64,000 bases of DNA, from positions 2,789,501 through 2,853,500 of the forward strand of contig JAMPIT010000481.1 in assembly GCA_026261815.1 (NCBI GenBank). The letters run 5' to 3'. The DNA is from Monarcha castaneiventris obscurior. Taxonomy: Eukaryota; Chordata; Aves; Passeriformes; Monarchidae. Shown piece by piece: positions 62,001 to 64,000 of this stretch. Numbering within the stretch: position 1 is the stretch's first letter; every line of letters begins with the position of its first letter. The position numbers were made by a program, and so were the translations under genes. The notes under the pieces are model-generated. The model did no database searches and was not told the origin of the DNA. It was given only the letters and a program-made list of their open reading frames with translations.

Positions 62001-64000
62001 AGTTTGACTTTGCATCTTGAAATGTCTCAGAACAGAAGTACTGAGTTCACCTTTCCCCTTGTTCTCAGAGGATGTGTCTGATCTCACACCTCTGCCGGTT
62101 CCACCCGCAGCCTGCACGCTGCCAGTGCCTTCGGAACACACCCAGCAGCCTCAGTCCCCTGCAGAATCAGGCTGGAAATGTTTAATTCCATCATCTTCTG
62201 AAACCTTCATAGTCTTTCCATGGTAACATCTCAAATTCTGACTTTGGGAAATCTTGCTGCTTGGTGCAAGTCATTGTTCTGAAGTTTTGCCCTTCTTCCT
62301 GTGCTATTAAAGTACAAAGCCACTAGAAACCTGCTGGGGGAAATTTCTTGTACCATATCCTAAGGACAAATATTTTTGACACTTACTTCCACCATTGTGT
62401 AATATCAGCAAAACTGTTTAGGTTGGGCTTTTTTAAACAATTATTTCTATAAATACTGTGCCAGAACACAGTATTAAAATCTTTTAGGAAGAATGGGATC
62501 TGCTTTACCTTTCCTTTGTCCCAGAATAGCAGCAACTGGTTTGATCGTTATTATGCAGTTTTCTATATTTTTTATTCTCCTTTTCTTGAATATCCATAAA
62601 TTAAAACATTCCAAAGGCTTAAATCAGTAAAAATATTGTTACCTAAAATATATTTTAATGTGTAAGTAAACACTGCATTGGACTTTTTGACCTCTTCATG
62701 CAATTTGTATCAAGAATATTTCCTATTCTACTTCTTACACTGCTACTTTTCTCAGCTCCAGCCATAAGAAATGCTTTCTAGTTTAATATATGTCTCTAGT
62801 TTAGATTTACATCACTATCTCTAAAAAGAAACATATCTAACATATCTGTTGGTTTTGTAACACTTTTGGTGACTTCACAATAAGGAAAAAATAGGATTTT
62901 TAGTGCTTAAAATCCTCAAAGGATTTAGATTCTTTTATCCTTTCATCAAATTTGCTCCTGTGCATTTCCCATGTTAGGAAAGAGTTAACAACCTCCAGCC
63001 AGCAGACTGCAATCAACAGGTTGCTCTAACAGAAAAATAATAACCCTAATCCATCTTTTAAAGTTTAGGAGGTTGGACTAAATGATGAAAAAATACCGAT
63101 TAAAGCCCTGTGAAAAGCTGAAGTGGGGCCAGAACTGAAATGCTTTGTGTTTTAGAAAAAAAATCTTTCTCGTTGCTAAGTGAAAGAACCATCACAATAA
63201 AAAAATAAAAATTGTAACTTTAAAATTCCTGTCTTACCATCTAGAATTTTATTCTCTCTCTGTCCATAGAAAATGATAACAAAACACTTGCTAACCTTTA
63301 GGTGGCCAATTCACAGGCAGGTGGAGAGGTTCAGGTCCCTGGAATAGCGTTGAAACAAAAGAAGCATCCTGTTTTCTTTTTTCAGTGTCTTTCTCTTCTT
63401 CTTTTTTTTTTTTTAAGCATTTGAAAAGTGAAGGGTGGGTGGTGGGGTGTGTGCAGAGAGAGGAGGGGGTGAAGGCAGCCCACGCTGGTGTAGGAAGAGT
63501 TTTAATGGCCGATGCTAGGAATGTGGTTTGCCTGCTACAGTGTCTGCACTACTGCAGCTCTGTGTGTGGGCGTAAAGAAATGACACGACTGGGTTTCAAA
63601 CCATTACACTGAAGATTTGCAAACAGTTAAAAAAAAAAAAAAACACACAACCCCATCAGGCACAAATGAAAATTATTACTTTTCTCCTTTTATCTTTTTC
63701 TAAGGTTTTTTTGTTGTTTTGTTTTAACTTAGCAGATGTAATCTAGTCAAGTTTCTTCCTCAGCCTCTAAAGGAAAAAAGGTAAATTGAGTATTTAGGAA
63801 GGTTTTGTATTTTATATGGTGTGAATATTTTGTTATAATTTTTGCTGCTATTTTTTAATTAATCTACAAGAGCTTGTGTTCCTGAAGGGTATCCAGATTT
63901 GCACAGTGAAAGTCTTCAGAGGACTCCTATATTTCTGCTTTGGAACATGCCAGATAGGTGCCTAAATCTTGGTAGCACCAAGTAGCAGAGTACAACAGAC

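Larger units (their letters stand above)
55470..64000. other. Region upstream of ZNF831
   Basis: No coding gene is supported. Open frames are at most about 117 codons, and none resembles a known family. The stretch probably contains ZNF831 5' noncoding exon(s) and regulatory sequence, but no CpG island comparable to that of EDN3 is obvious. It holds a perfect hairpin and a CR1 fragment near its start, an A run near 63630, and AT-rich unique-looking sequence elsewhere. Confidence 0.6.

Noticed and set aside
63072..63092. Short GGTTGGACTAAATGATG string resembling a CR1 end
   Set aside because: The match is confined to about 17 nt with no supporting CR1 sequence around it, so chance is likely.

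Overview
The window looks like bird nuclear DNA, most likely from the equivalent of chicken chromosome 20 (human 20q13.32). This rests on two vertebrate genes in conserved neighbour order, truncated CR1 LINE copies typical of bird genomes, an avian-type LTR fragment, compact introns and low repeat density. The species cannot be named from the sequence. There is no bacterial, plasmid or phage content, and no CRISPR array, tRNA or rRNA was recognised.

Two protein-coding genes are supported, both on the minus strand. EDN3 (endothelin-3 precursor) occupies about 26.4 to 12.0 kb. Four coding exons splice to an open 168-codon frame holding a signal peptide, a furin site, mature endothelin-3, the big-endothelin linker and the endothelin-like peptide. 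A CpG-rich block covers its first two exons and upstream region. ZNF831 occupies about 55.45 to 47.37 kb, with a further ~0.9 kb candidate 3' UTR. One 4.19-kb exon with two C2H2 fingers plus four small exons splice to 1800 codons (human about 1677). Transcription runs ZNF831 then EDN3, in tandem.

Layout: 1-12.0 kb is downstream of EDN3, with a GT microsatellite and an unassigned GC-rich block near 9.1-9.7 kb. 12.0-26.4 kb is EDN3 with an 11-kb intron 2. 26.4-46.4 kb is intergenic, with a CpG-dense patch joined to a CR1 copy near 40.6-41.3 kb and an LTR fragment near 44.7 kb. 46.4-55.5 kb is ZNF831. 55.5-64 kb is upstream of ZNF831, with a perfect 18-bp hairpin beside a second CR1 fragment.

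The genes are not known to act in one pathway. EDN3 is a secreted ligand for endothelin receptor B in neural crest, melanocyte and enteric neuron development; in chickens, a rearrangement duplicating the EDN3 region causes dermal hyperpigmentation (fibromelanosis). ZNF831 is a poorly characterised nuclear zinc-finger protein. I found no wholly new system. The points most worth checking are at gene-structure level: an open, frame-preserving EDN3 intron 1 with a G-run repeat at its 3' end, an early stop in the EDN3 propeptide, a 4-nt tandem splice donor in ZNF831, and a 153-codon overlapping frame over the ZNF831 N-terminus.
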